Of a DNA stretch of 47,657 bases, positions 18,901 to 25,906 are shown one piece after another; position 1 is the stretch's first letter; each line of letters begins with the position of its first letter. This stretch comes from Bradyrhizobium sp. AUGA SZCCT0283 (GTDB lineage Bacteria; Pseudomonadota; Alphaproteobacteria; Rhizobiales; Xanthobacteraceae), in the NCBI RefSeq assembly GCF_018130385.1, contig NZ_JAFCLU010000043.1, positions 1-47,657 of the forward strand, given 5' to 3'. Both the position numbers and the translations under genes were made by a program. The notes beneath the pieces were generated by a model. It ran no database searches. It saw only the letters and a program-made list of their open reading frames with translations, and was not told where the DNA came from.

Positions 18901-19229
18901 GAGCCTTCCATGTCCGCCCACGATCCGCTCGACAGGTCGAACTTGACGCGCTGCCTTGTCTTGCCTTCGCGCCCGACGACCTGACCGACGTGCTCCAGCT
19001 GCTGCGCCATTCGCTGGTTGGCGGCGACGATTTCGTTGAAGGTGTCGGCGATCTTGCCCTCGATGCCGATGTGATCGCCGGTCATTCGCACCGAGAAATC
19101 GCCCGCGCGCATCGCCTGCAATGCATGCAGCAGATCCTGCAGTGGATCGGACGCGCCGTTGGCGGTGGCTGGTTGGGGTTTGGCGACCCGGCGAACGGAG
19201 GGTGATGCTCCAGGGGAAAGATCACTCAT
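12945..19229 (-). CDS. Giant soluble hybrid kinase: 11+ HAMP-type repeats, GAF, HisKA, HATPase, 3 REC
   Basis: 2094 residues with no membrane segment or signal. One diverged repeat (about 82-173) precedes eleven near-identical 92-residue units (about 174-1185), each of the form EVTRVAREVGTEGKLGGQA...GTWKDLTDSVN...LTAQVRNIAEV. These are poly-HAMP units like the 92-residue repeats of fungal group III kinases (Nik1/Os-1 type). Then come a GAF domain (about 1190-1345), a Gln/Glu-rich coiled coil (1350-1420), HisKA with H1432 (MSHELRTPLNS), an ATPase lobe (NLLSNAFKFT, DTGIGI, GTGLGL), and three receivers with acceptors in SLDVFLPD, VLDLRLPD and LMDIMMPQMDG. GAGGAAA supports the ATG at 19229. It is followed by the REC-HWE kinase. 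The stimulus is unknown; osmotic or stress sensing is only an analogy. Confidence 0.93.
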   Translation of the reverse strand: MSDLSPGASPSVRRVAKPQPATANGASDPLQDLLHALQAMRAGDFSVRMTGDHIGIEGKIADTFNEIVAANQRMAQQLEHVGQVVGREGKTRQRVKFDLSSGSWADMEGSVNALIDDLLWPTREVTRAVAAVAQGNLLQTVQLDVDGRPLGGEFLQSANIVNTMIKQLSVFTSEVTRVAREVGTEGKLGGQAQVPEVTGVWKDLTESVNSMANNLTGQVRNIAEVTIAVANGDLSKKITVDVRGEILQLKEAINTMVDQLRSFASEVTRVAREVGTDGKLGGQAIVPGVAGTWKDLTDSVNAMCGNLTAQVRNIANVTTAVARGDLSRKITVDVRGEILELKDTINTMVDQLNSFASEVTRVAREVGTEGKLGGQAQVPGVAGTWKDLTDNVNFMASNLTAQVRNIADVATAIAGGDLSKKITVNVSGEILQLKETLNTMVDQLNAFAGEVTRVAREVGTEGRLGGQANVLGVAGTWKDLTESVNSMASNLTAQVRNIAEVTTAVANGDLSKKITVDVRGEILELKDTINTMVDQLNAFAGEVTRVAREVGTEGKLGGQALVRGVAGTWKDLTDSVNSMASNLTGQVRNIAEVATAVAKGDLSKKITVNVSGEILQLKETLNTMVDQLNAFAGEVTRVAREVGTDGKLGGQAEVPGVAGTWKDLTDSVNSMAGNLTAQVRNIAEVATAIAGGDLSRKITVDVRGEILQLKETLNTMVDQLNRFAGEVTRVAREVGTEGRLGGQANVPGVAGTWKDLTDSVNSMAGNLTAQVRNIAEVTTAVARGDLSRKITVDVKGEILELKNTINTMVDQLNAFASEVTRVAREVGTEGKLGGQAQVPEVAGTWKDLTDNVNFMASNLTAQVRNIAEVATAIAGGDLSKKITVDVRGEILLLKDTLNTMVEQLRSFAAEVTRVAREVGTEGRLGGQAVVPGVGGTWKDLTDNVNLLAANLTTQVRNIAEVTTAVARGDLSRKITVDVKGEILELKNTINTMVDQLNAFAGEVTRVAREVGTEGKLGGQAQVPGVAGTWKDLTDTVNFMAANLTEQVRGIVKVVTAVADGDLKQNLTVKSKGEVAALADTINNMTETLATFADQVTSVAREVGVEGRLGGQANVPGAAGTWKDLTGNVNLLAANLTSQVRAIAEVATAVTKGDLTRSIQVDARGEVAELKDNINTMIGNLRLTTQVNTEQDWLKTNLAKFTNMLQGQRDLTTVGRLLLTELAPLINAHMGVIYQTESADSPQLRLLSAYAGDGANPHPQVVQFGEGLIGQCAMDKRQRLVADIPTDTAPINSALLRVVPKNLVVLPVLFENQVKAVIELSSISSFTTSQMTFLEQLTDSIGIVLNSIEATMQTEGLLKQSQQLAGELQTQQKELQQTNEQLEQKAQQLAERNVEVERKNQEIEQARRALEEKATELSLTSKYKSEFLANMSHELRTPLNSILILGQQLTENPDGNLSAKQVEFARTIHGAGTDLLNLISDILDLSKIESGTVTVDAEEILTSSLLETVGRPFKHEAENRQLSFNINVDENLARSMVTDSKRLQQVLKNLLSNAFKFTAEGGVKLNVSAAVGGWSAEHPILNHAPAVVAFEVTDTGIGIPLEKQKLIFEAFQQADAGTSRKYGGTGLGLAISRELAGLLGGEIHLRSAPGKGSTFVLYLPLKYSGPTVAPRSPAPFTPAPAVQVAATQERVIEQLPDDRLNLAPGDTILLIVEDDPHYARVLIDLARDKGFKVLVASRGTEALELAKQFQPAAVSLDVFLPDMLGWTVLSQLKHNPLTRHIPVQIITLDEDRQHALARGAFSFVNKPTTTEGVSAALAQIKEYAKPRRKRLLIVEDNAAEQMSITELLGHDDIEILTADTGAAALSTLRDQPCDCVVLDLRLPDMSGFEVLDRLRNDETLSNVPVVVFTGRELSAEEDAELHTMARSIVVKGVESPERLLDETSLFLHRVITELPVEKQRMLEKLNSSDEDLVGKTALLVDDDARNIFALSSVLERRGMKVLTATTGHEAIALVESNPDIAIVLMDIMMPQMDGYQTIGVIRQNPSFGRLPIIALTAKAMKGDREKCLEAGASDYLAKPVNTEQLLLAIRMWLHR
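15661..18708. repeat. 276-bp tandem repeat array inside the giant kinase gene
   Basis: Eleven in-frame copies of a 276-bp unit, each encoding 92 residues. Copies share long near-identical stretches; the segment encoding VTRVAREVGTEGKLGGQA recurs at 276-bp spacing. Such an array can change copy number by recombination and is a common assembly hazard. Boundaries were converted from residue counts. Confidence 0.85.
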
Positions 19230-19431
19230 GGTGTTTCCTCGGCCAGTTCGCTCGAATCTTATGGCTGAGATGCGATTTCACAGATAGAACCGCTGCCCCA
19301 CCGGCAGATCAAGCTGGATCAACGGTTAAGGTCGTGAAATCAATGACATGGAACTCAGCCCAACGTTGCTCAATGCAGCGGGAACCCAATAGTTCCCGGG
19401 GGGCCGGAAAATTATCTGGAACCCAAAATGA

Positions 19432-19457
19432 AAACGCCCCGGCAAGCCGGGGCGTTT
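19432..19457 (-). terminator. Intrinsic terminator of the liv operon
   Basis: A perfect 12-bp inverted repeat (AAACGCCCCGGC / GCCGGGGCGTTT) with a 2-base loop. On the minus strand it is followed by TTTTCATTTT, 22 bp past the binding-protein stop. Confidence 0.85.
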
Positions 19458-19479
19458 GACGCTCTGATCGATGAAGGGG

Positions 19480-20598
<1,119 letters not shown>

Positions 20599-20633
20599 GA
20601 GATGTCCTCGCGGGTAGGTCGATTTCAGGAAGC

Positions 20634-20649
20634 ACCCGGCAGGCCGGGT
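20634..20649. repeat. Inverted repeat in the livF to binding-protein gap
   Basis: ACCCGGC-AG-GCCGGGT, a perfect 7-bp stem with no following U-run. On the minus strand it lies in the leader of the binding-protein gene, 36 bases upstream of its ATG, where it could stabilise the downstream message. A role is inferred only. Confidence 0.5.
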
Positions 20650-20779
20650 ACGAAAATCACGTCCATTGTCGGCTGATTTTACGGCGAAGTCACCGGCAAT
20701 TTTCGGGCAAATCCACGGTCAGTTCGCAGCATCTTGCCGCAGCACGCGCCAGGATCTCGTCCCAGGGCAGGCGGGAGCG

Positions 20780-21514
20780 CTATTCCCGCCGGCCGCCCTC
20801 CAGATAGGCGGCGCGGACTTCCGGGCGCTGCAGCAATTCGCTGCCGGTTCCGGACAGGGTGATCAGGCCGTTGACCATGACATAGCCGCGATGCGCCAGT
20901 TTCAGCGCGTGGTTGGCGTTCTGCTCGACGATCAGAACGGTCAGGCCATCCTGCCGGTTCAGGGTCCGGATCGCATCGAAAATCTGCCGCGTGATCAGGG
21001 GGGCCAGCCCCAGCGACGGCTCGTCCAGCATCAACAGGCGCGGCCGGCTCATCAGGGCCCGACCGATCGCCAGCATCTGCTGCTCGCCGCCGGACAGCGT
21101 GCCGCCGCGCTGGGTCATGCGTTCCTTGAGCCGCGGGAACAGCGTGAAGACGCGTTCCAGGCCGCTCGCCCGATCGGCTTCGCTGCTATCGGTTGCGTCG
21201 GCGCCCATCTGCAGGTTTTCCGCCACGCTCATGCGCGGGAAGATGCGGCGGCCCTCGGGCGACTGGGCGATGCGCAGCCTGGCAATCTCATGCGTCGGCA
21301 CGCCGGTGATGTCCTGGCCGTCGAAATCGATGCGGCCCGAGCGGGCGCGGGGCCGGCCGAAGATCGTCATCATCAGGGTCGACTTGCCGGCGCCGTTGGC
21401 CCCGATCAGGGCGACGATTTCGCCGGCGTTGATGTCGAGATCGACGCCCTTGAGCGCCTCGATCTTGCCGTAGGCCGCGCGCAGCGAGCGGATCGCGAGC
21501 AGGGGCGTAGTCAT
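20780..21514 (-). CDS. livF: Branched-chain amino-acid ABC transporter ATPase LivF
   Basis: 244 residues. Walker A GANGAGKST, Q-loop AQSPEGRRIFPRMSVAENL, signature TLSGGEQQMLAIGRALM, Walker B LLMLDEPSLGLAP and H-loop VEQN. The short length and the PEGRRIFPRMSV segment are typical of LivF rather than LivG. It pairs with LivG to power the LivHM permease at the inner face of the membrane. It is separated from livG by 97 bp containing a palindromic repeat. Confidence 0.94.
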   Translation of the reverse strand: MTTPLLAIRSLRAAYGKIEALKGVDLDINAGEIVALIGANGAGKSTLMMTIFGRPRARSGRIDFDGQDITGVPTHEIARLRIAQSPEGRRIFPRMSVAENLQMGADATDSSEADRASGLERVFTLFPRLKERMTQRGGTLSGGEQQMLAIGRALMSRPRLLMLDEPSLGLAPLITRQIFDAIRTLNRQDGLTVLIVEQNANHALKLAHRGYVMVNGLITLSGTGSELLQRPEVRAAYLEGGRRE

Positions 21515-21551
21515 GCCTCGCCCTCATTGTCATGTGGCGCGAGCGAATCTG

Positions 21552-21594
21552 TTCTCCCTCCCCCTGAAAGGGCCTTGCAGGGGGAGGTTGGAGA
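21552..21594. repeat. Palindromic repeat between livG and livF
   Basis: The arms CTCCCCCTG and CAGGGGGAG with flanking TCTCC/GGAGA form a hairpin. It is a compact intergenic palindrome of a common Bradyrhizobium type, lying within the liv transcript. Confidence 0.65.
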
Positions 21595-21611
21595 TTTATC
21601 GTTCGCGGCGC

Positions 21612-22445
21612 TCACGTGCCGCTCTCCATCACGGCGATGGCTTCTTCCTCGTCGGCGCCGAGATAGGCGGCGATCACCTTGGGATCGTCACGGATCTGTT
21701 GCGGCGTGCCTTCGGCGATCTTGATGCCGTGATCCATCACCACGACATGGTCGGAAATCTCCATCACCACGCTCATGTCATGCTCGATCAGGAGAATGGA
21801 GGTGCCGTGATCGCCGCGGATCGAGAGCAGCAATTCGCTTAAGGCAGCGCTTTCGCGCGCATTGAGGCCGGCCGCGGGCTCGTCGAGGCAGAGCAGCGCG
21901 GGCTGGGTGCACATCGCGCGCGCGATCTCCAGACGCCGCTGGTCGCCATAGGGCAGATTGCCGGCGGCATCATCGGCGCGATCCAACAGCCCGATGCGGT
22001 CGAGCCAGGTCTGCGCCAGATCGATCGCGGCCTGTTCGGCCTTGCGCCAGGAGGGTGCGCCGATCAGGCCGAGAAACGTCAGCCCGGAGGCGCGCATCAG
22101 CGCGTTGTGCTGCGCCACCATCAGGTTCTCCAGCGCCGTCATGCCGGGAAACAGCCGGATGTTCTGGAAGGTGCGCGCGACCCGGGCGAGCTTGGAAATC
22201 CGGAAATCGTTCAGCCGTTCGAGCCGGATGGCATGGCCGTCATCATGCGTGAGCCGCATCGCGCCCGAGGTCGGCTTGTAGAAGCCTGTGATGCAGTTGA
22301 ACACCGTGGTCTTGCCGGCGCCGTTCGGCCCGATCAGCGCGGTGATGTTGCGCCGCTCGGCGCCAAAGGAGAGGTCGTTGACGGCGACGATGCCGCCGAA
22401 GCGCATCGACAGGCGATCGACCGACAGGATGGGATCGCCGCTCAT
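21612..22445 (-). CDS. livG: Branched-chain amino-acid ABC transporter ATPase LivG
   Basis: 277 residues. Walker A GPNGAGKTTVFN, then CITGFYKPTSG and ARTFQNIRLFPGMTALENLMVAQH, which are diagnostic for LivG. The signature is LPYGDQRRLEIARAM, with Asp in place of Gly after LPYG, common in this family. Walker B is LLCLDEPAAGLN and the H-loop is IEHDMSVV. Its ATG overlaps the livM stop by four bases (ATGA), showing translational coupling. Confidence 0.95.
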   Translation of the reverse strand: MSGDPILSVDRLSMRFGGIVAVNDLSFGAERRNITALIGPNGAGKTTVFNCITGFYKPTSGAMRLTHDDGHAIRLERLNDFRISKLARVARTFQNIRLFPGMTALENLMVAQHNALMRASGLTFLGLIGAPSWRKAEQAAIDLAQTWLDRIGLLDRADDAAGNLPYGDQRRLEIARAMCTQPALLCLDEPAAGLNARESAALSELLLSIRGDHGTSILLIEHDMSVVMEISDHVVVMDHGIKIAEGTPQQIRDDPKVIAAYLGADEEEAIAVMESGT

Positions 22446-23761
22446 CCATGTCCCTCCTTGACGAGGTCGGATGAGATCGCCTGGTTGGTCTTCAGGAACA
22501 CGGTGGGCGCGCGGTGGCCGATCAGGCCGCGCGGCCGCCAGATCATCAGCAGCACCATCGCCATGCCAAACACCAGCATGCGGTACTGCTCAAGCCCGCG
22601 GAACAGCTCGAAGCCGCCGATCATGGCGAGCGCGGCGAGCGCGACGCCGAGTTGCGAGCCCATGCCGCCCAGCACCACGATCGCCAGCACCAGCGCCGAT
22701 TCATGGAAGGTGAAGGATTCCGGGCTGATGAAGCCCTGCCGTGTGGCGAAGAACGCGCCGGCAAAACCGCCGAACATTGCGCCGGTCGCAAACGCGGTGA
22801 GTTTGGTCGTGGTCGTATTGATGCCGAGCGCGCGGCAGGCGACCTCGTCCTCGCGCAGCGCTTCCCAGGCGCGGCCGATCGGCAGCCGCCGCAGCCGGAT
22901 CGTGACCCAGTTGGTGAGCAGCGCCAGCGCCAGGATCAGATAGAACAGGAACACGATGCGGTGGGTCGTCGAAAATTCGATGCCGAGCATCGCCGCAAGC
23001 CCGTCATCGCCGGGTGTGAGCGGAATGCCGAACAGGGTTGGCCGGGGAATGCCGGTGACGCCGTTCGGCCCGCCGGTCAGGCTCTGCCAGTTGATGATGA
23101 CGAGGCGGATGATCTCGCCGAAGGCCAGCGTGACGATGGCGAGATAATCGCCGCGCAGCCGCAGCACGGGAAAGCCGAGCAGCACGCCCCAGAAGGCGGC
23201 GAGGATGCCGGCGAGCGGCAGGCAGACCCAGAACGACAGTCCGAAATTGGTCGCCAGCAGCGCGTAGGAATAGGCGCCGACCGCGTAGAACGCGACATAG
23301 CCGAGGTCGAGCAGGCCGGCGAGGCCGACCACCACGTTCAGCCCCCATCCGAGCATCACATAGGTGAGCACGAGGATGCCGAGGTCGAGAATGTAGCGCT
23401 CGTCGTAGAACAGGACCGGCACCAGAAACGTGAACACCAGCAGCACGGGGGCGACCAGGCGTCCGGCGAACGAGAGGGTGCTCTGTACCGAAGCGGGGAC
23501 AACCCTGACGGTGCCGACCGGTCCCCACCATTGCCGCAGCAACTCGACGAGGATGCTGCCGCCGAACACGGCCGCGACCATGGCGGCGAGGTCGCCGAAC
23601 CGCGTCCAGTAGGTCAGTTGTCCGTCCGATCCCGCTTCGGTGCGCACGCCGATCATCAGCGAAAACAGCACCAGCGCCACCAGCGCGCTGATCAGCGCTT
23701 TCTTGAAGATGAAGGCCGCGCCCGGAGCGCGCGAGGTTTGGGCGGCGGGGGATGCGCTCAC
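22442..23761 (-). CDS. livM: Branched-chain amino-acid ABC transporter permease LivM
   Basis: About 439 residues with roughly ten membrane helices. The LivM core is clear: VGLAGLLDLGYVAFYAVGAYSYALL, RGDYLAIVTLAFGEIIRL, NGVTGIP, WEALREDEVACRALGIN and GGMGSQLGVALAA. The N-terminus carries extra hydrophobic segments, as in long alphaproteobacterial LivM. The start is taken as GTG at 23761, 11 bp after the livH stop; the open frame continues into livH sequence without a better start. It forms the inner-membrane channel with LivH. Confidence 0.92.
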   Translation of the reverse strand: MSASPAAQTSRAPGAAFIFKKALISALVALVLFSLMIGVRTEAGSDGQLTYWTRFGDLAAMVAAVFGGSILVELLRQWWGPVGTVRVVPASVQSTLSFAGRLVAPVLLVFTFLVPVLFYDERYILDLGILVLTYVMLGWGLNVVVGLAGLLDLGYVAFYAVGAYSYALLATNFGLSFWVCLPLAGILAAFWGVLLGFPVLRLRGDYLAIVTLAFGEIIRLVIINWQSLTGGPNGVTGIPRPTLFGIPLTPGDDGLAAMLGIEFSTTHRIVFLFYLILALALLTNWVTIRLRRLPIGRAWEALREDEVACRALGINTTTTKLTAFATGAMFGGFAGAFFATRQGFISPESFTFHESALVLAIVVLGGMGSQLGVALAALAMIGGFELFRGLEQYRMLVFGMAMVLLMIWRPRGLIGHRAPTVFLKTNQAISSDLVKEGHG

Positions 23762-23772
23762 GCTGCGGCCCG

Positions 23773-24690
23773 TCAGACTTTTTCGACTTCGGGCCGGCCG
23801 AGCAGGCCGGTCGGAAGGAAGATCAGCACCACGATCAGGATCGAGAACGCGGCGACGTCCTTGTACTCGACCGAGAAATAGGCCGACCACAGCGTCTCGA
23901 TCAGCCCGATCAGAAGCCCGCCCAGCATCGCGCCGGGCAGCGAGCCGATGCCGCCGAGGACCGCGGCGGTGAACGCCTTGATGCCGGCGACGAAGCCCAT
24001 GAAGAAATCGACCAGCCCGTAATAGAGCAGGTACATCATGCCGGCGACGGCGGCGAGCGCAGCCCCGATCACGAAGGTCATGGAAATGGTGCGGTCGACG
24101 TCGACGCCGAGCAGCGAGGCCATGGTCTGGTCCTGCTCGCAGGCGCGCATGTCGCGCCCCAACCGCGTGCTCGACACCAGCCAGGTGAACAGCGCCAGCA
24201 GCACGATCGTGGTGATGACGACGATGATCTGGATGTTGGACAACTGCACCACGAAGCCGCCGGCGCTCTCATGCAGGGTGTAGCCGCCGGTGATGATCGG
24301 CGGCACCGGTTTGACGCGCGCGCCCTGGGCGACCTGCGAATAATTGGTCAATACGAATGACATACCGATCGCCGAAAGCATCGGCGCCAGGCGGAACGAG
24401 TGCCGCAGCGGCCGGTAGGCGATACGTTCCACCGTCCAGCCATAAAGCGCCGTGATCGCCATCGATACCAGCAGCACGATCAGCAGGATCAACGGGATGG
24501 CGGTCAGGCCGAACGAGACCAGGATCAGGAAGGTGATCAGGGCGATGAAACCGCCGATCATGAAAATATCGCCATGGGCGAAGTTGATCATGCCGACGAT
24601 GCCGTAGACCATGGTGTAGCCGATGGCGATCAGGCCGTAGATCGAGCCGAGCACGAGGCCGTTGATCAGTTGCTGGGCGAAATAATCCAT
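23773..24690 (-). CDS. livH: Branched-chain amino-acid ABC transporter permease LivH
   Basis: 305 residues, hydrophobic throughout, with the LivH signature: QQLINGLVLGSIYGLIAIGYTMVYGIVGMINFAHGD, RPLRHSFRLAPMLSAIGMS, GRDMRACEQDQTMASLLGVD and GGIGSLPGAMLGG. It is an inner-membrane permease, first in the liv operon. The ATG at 24690 is the family start; the ribosome site is weak, and a perfect 12-bp inverted repeat ends 14 bases upstream. Confidence 0.95.
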   Translation of the reverse strand: MDYFAQQLINGLVLGSIYGLIAIGYTMVYGIVGMINFAHGDIFMIGGFIALITFLILVSFGLTAIPLILLIVLLVSMAITALYGWTVERIAYRPLRHSFRLAPMLSAIGMSFVLTNYSQVAQGARVKPVPPIITGGYTLHESAGGFVVQLSNIQIIVVITTIVLLALFTWLVSSTRLGRDMRACEQDQTMASLLGVDVDRTISMTFVIGAALAAVAGMMYLLYYGLVDFFMGFVAGIKAFTAAVLGGIGSLPGAMLGGLLIGLIETLWSAYFSVEYKDVAAFSILIVVLIFLPTGLLGRPEVEKV

Positions 24691-24703
24691 ATGCTGCCGT
24701 GTC

Positions 24704-24729
24704 GAGCCTGTTCAGGACTGAACAGGCTC
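24704..24729. promoter_or_regulatory. Perfect 12-bp inverted repeat upstream of livH
   Basis: GAGCCTGTTCAG-GA-CTGAACAGGCTC, perfect arms with a 2-base loop, ending 14 bases before the livH start. It could be an operator for a dimeric regulator, an RNA hairpin in the livH leader, or the end of the adjacent dispersed repeat. On the plus strand it is followed by GGTTTTCCTTTT, terminator-like, but no plus-strand gene ends here. Confidence 0.5.
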
Positions 24730-24730
24730 T

Positions 24731-24795
24731 GGTTTTCCTTTTGACGCGTTTTCTTCACGCGAACCGGGACCCACTTCGCTCGAAAACGCTATGAA
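24731..24795. repeat. Dispersed intergenic repeat
   Basis: Contains GACGCGTTTTCTTCACGCG, GAACCGGGACCCACTTCGCTC and GAAAACGCTATG, the layout of a second dispersed Bradyrhizobium repeat family, related in its GGTACCC/GGGACCCACTT core to the element at 6714-6787. Confidence 0.6.
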
Positions 24796-25056
24796 AAGCG
24801 TGCGGCGCGGCGAGAGCTCCGGCAGCCCAAGACGACGCGTCGTGTCGTTTTCTAACAGGTGGGAACCGGGGGCGGCAACAGCGCCGGGTGCGGCTTAATT
24901 GGTTTGTACAGAGCTAGTTTTGCGGCAGGGGTTCCGGCGCCACAGTCCGAACACGGCCCTGCCGCGGAATGATCGCAGCGGAACCAGCGTTCCCTTGCAA
25001 CGAATGCGCCCGCCCACTGTTGAACCCGTCTACGTCTAAACAACGGAGAACTCTCA

Positions 25057-25224
25057 ATGACCAATCAGAACAATCCGGGCCAGCAGAACCAGAACCCGGG
25101 TCAGAAGCCCGGTCAGCAGCAGCAGGGCGGCGGCCAGAAGCCGGGCCAGCAGCAGCAGGATCCGGGCCGTGAGAAGCCGAACCCCAACCGTCCGGGACAG
25201 CAGATCCCTGACCGGGACCGCTAG
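25057..25224 (+). CDS. 55-residue Pro/Gln/Gly-rich protein
   Basis: MTNQNNPGQQNQNPGQKPGQ begins a protein made almost wholly of Pro, Gln, Gly, Asn and Lys, with repeating NPGQ/KPGQQQQ units and a charged end (PDRDR). It has no hydrophobic segment, Cys or Trp, so it should be soluble and disordered. A GGAG 7-10 bases before the ATG and a strong terminator 26 bp after the stop mark it as a real gene. I recall similar short ORFs in other Bradyrhizobium genomes. Function is unknown; abundance in stress is only a guess. Confidence 0.75.
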   Translation: MTNQNNPGQQNQNPGQKPGQQQQGGGQKPGQQQQDPGREKPNPNRPGQQIPDRDR

Positions 25225-25249
25225 CCGGATTGGCGAATGAGTAAAGAAG

Positions 25250-25278
25250 GCCCCGCCGAAAGGCGGGGCTTTTCTTTT
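25250..25278 (+). terminator. Strong intrinsic terminator
   Basis: GCCCCGCC-GAAA-GGCGGGGC stem followed by TTTTCTTTTT. It ends the transcript of the 55-residue protein gene. Confidence 0.9.
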
Positions 25279-25400
25279 TGAGCGGCGGGCAACTCGCGGA
25301 TCCCATTAAGGTAAACAAATGGTTTAAATTGCCGCTGGCAACCTTGGGGAGTTACGTCGCTCCCTCAAGTCGAGGGTCGGCGGACCAGGCGGGAAGCGGC

Positions 25401-25904
25401 ATGTCCGGAAACTGGCGGATCTCCACATTCAACGGCGCGTTGCTGGCGGCCTATTTCATTCCGGCCTGGACCATCACCGCCTTCAACATCACCCTTTCGC
25501 CGATCCACGGTCTCTATGAGCGGCCGAACATTTCGCTGGCGCTATTCGTTAGCGATCACCTGCAGCTTTCCGGGATGGCCACCGTCCGCGTCGCCTTGCT
25601 GTTGGCGCTCGCCCGCATGACCGTGGTGGCGTTCCTTGCGGTGTTTCTGGTTTTCATCAGCCGCGCGTCGATCCGCCGGAGCGGCGGCTGCGATGAGGCG
25701 CTTGGCATGGCGCTTTTGATCGGCAGCGTGATGAGTTTTGCCGGCGTGCTGATGGCCTCGCAGGCCGGCGAGACGGCCGCGCTTCGGCTGCATGCGGCCG
25801 AACTCCTGATGATGCTCGGCACGGTCATTGTCATGCTGATCGAGCGGCCCGCGCCACCGCGGGCCGGCGCGGCGCCCGCCGGGCTAACCCTTCAGCAAAC
25901 CTGA
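25401..25904 (+). CDS. Small membrane protein, four predicted helices
   Basis: 167 residues with hydrophobic segments at about 14-32, 60-85, 100-120 and 130-150, so an inner-membrane protein. I do not recognise the family. The ATG at 25401 has GGGAAG upstream; an in-frame extension to 25278 starts in the preceding terminator and is rejected. The last 21 bp overlap the convergent MFS gene, and the C-terminal LTLQQT is identical to the end of the XRE regulator because the 3' DNA is a repeat. Confidence 0.6.
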   Translation: MSGNWRISTFNGALLAAYFIPAWTITAFNITLSPIHGLYERPNISLALFVSDHLQLSGMATVRVALLLALARMTVVAFLAVFLVFISRASIRRSGGCDEALGMALLIGSVMSFAGVLMASQAGETAALRLHAAELLMMLGTVIVMLIERPAPPRAGAAPAGLTLQQT

Positions 25905-25906
25905 TT
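25883..25906. repeat. Left copy of 24-bp direct repeat at convergent gene ends
   Basis: 23 of 24 bases match 29086-29109; the core is CTAACCCTTCAGCAAACCT. It encodes LTLQQT-stop on plus and GLLKG-stop on minus. It lies at one edge of the MFS-SDR-XRE block. Confidence 0.85.

Larger units (their letters stand above)
24691..25056. other. Divergent intergenic region between livH and small P/Q-rich gene
   Basis: No gene seen. It contains the 24704-24729 palindrome and a dispersed repeat at about 24731-24795. Further right, GGAAC-CAGC-GTTCC forms a short inverted repeat at 24980-24993. GGAAC followed 16 bases later by CGAA is a poor EcfG-promoter candidate for the small gene at 25057. Confidence 0.5.

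Noticed and set aside
19372..19396. EcfG-like GGAAC-N16-CATT upstream of the giant kinase (minus strand)
   Set aside because: The -10 has a mismatch at the G of CGTT and the site is about 140 bp from the start; too weak to call.
22514..23881. A 455-codon plus-strand open frame over livM
   Set aside because: It is hydrophilic, low-complexity antisense of a clear permease gene; a GC-bias artefact.
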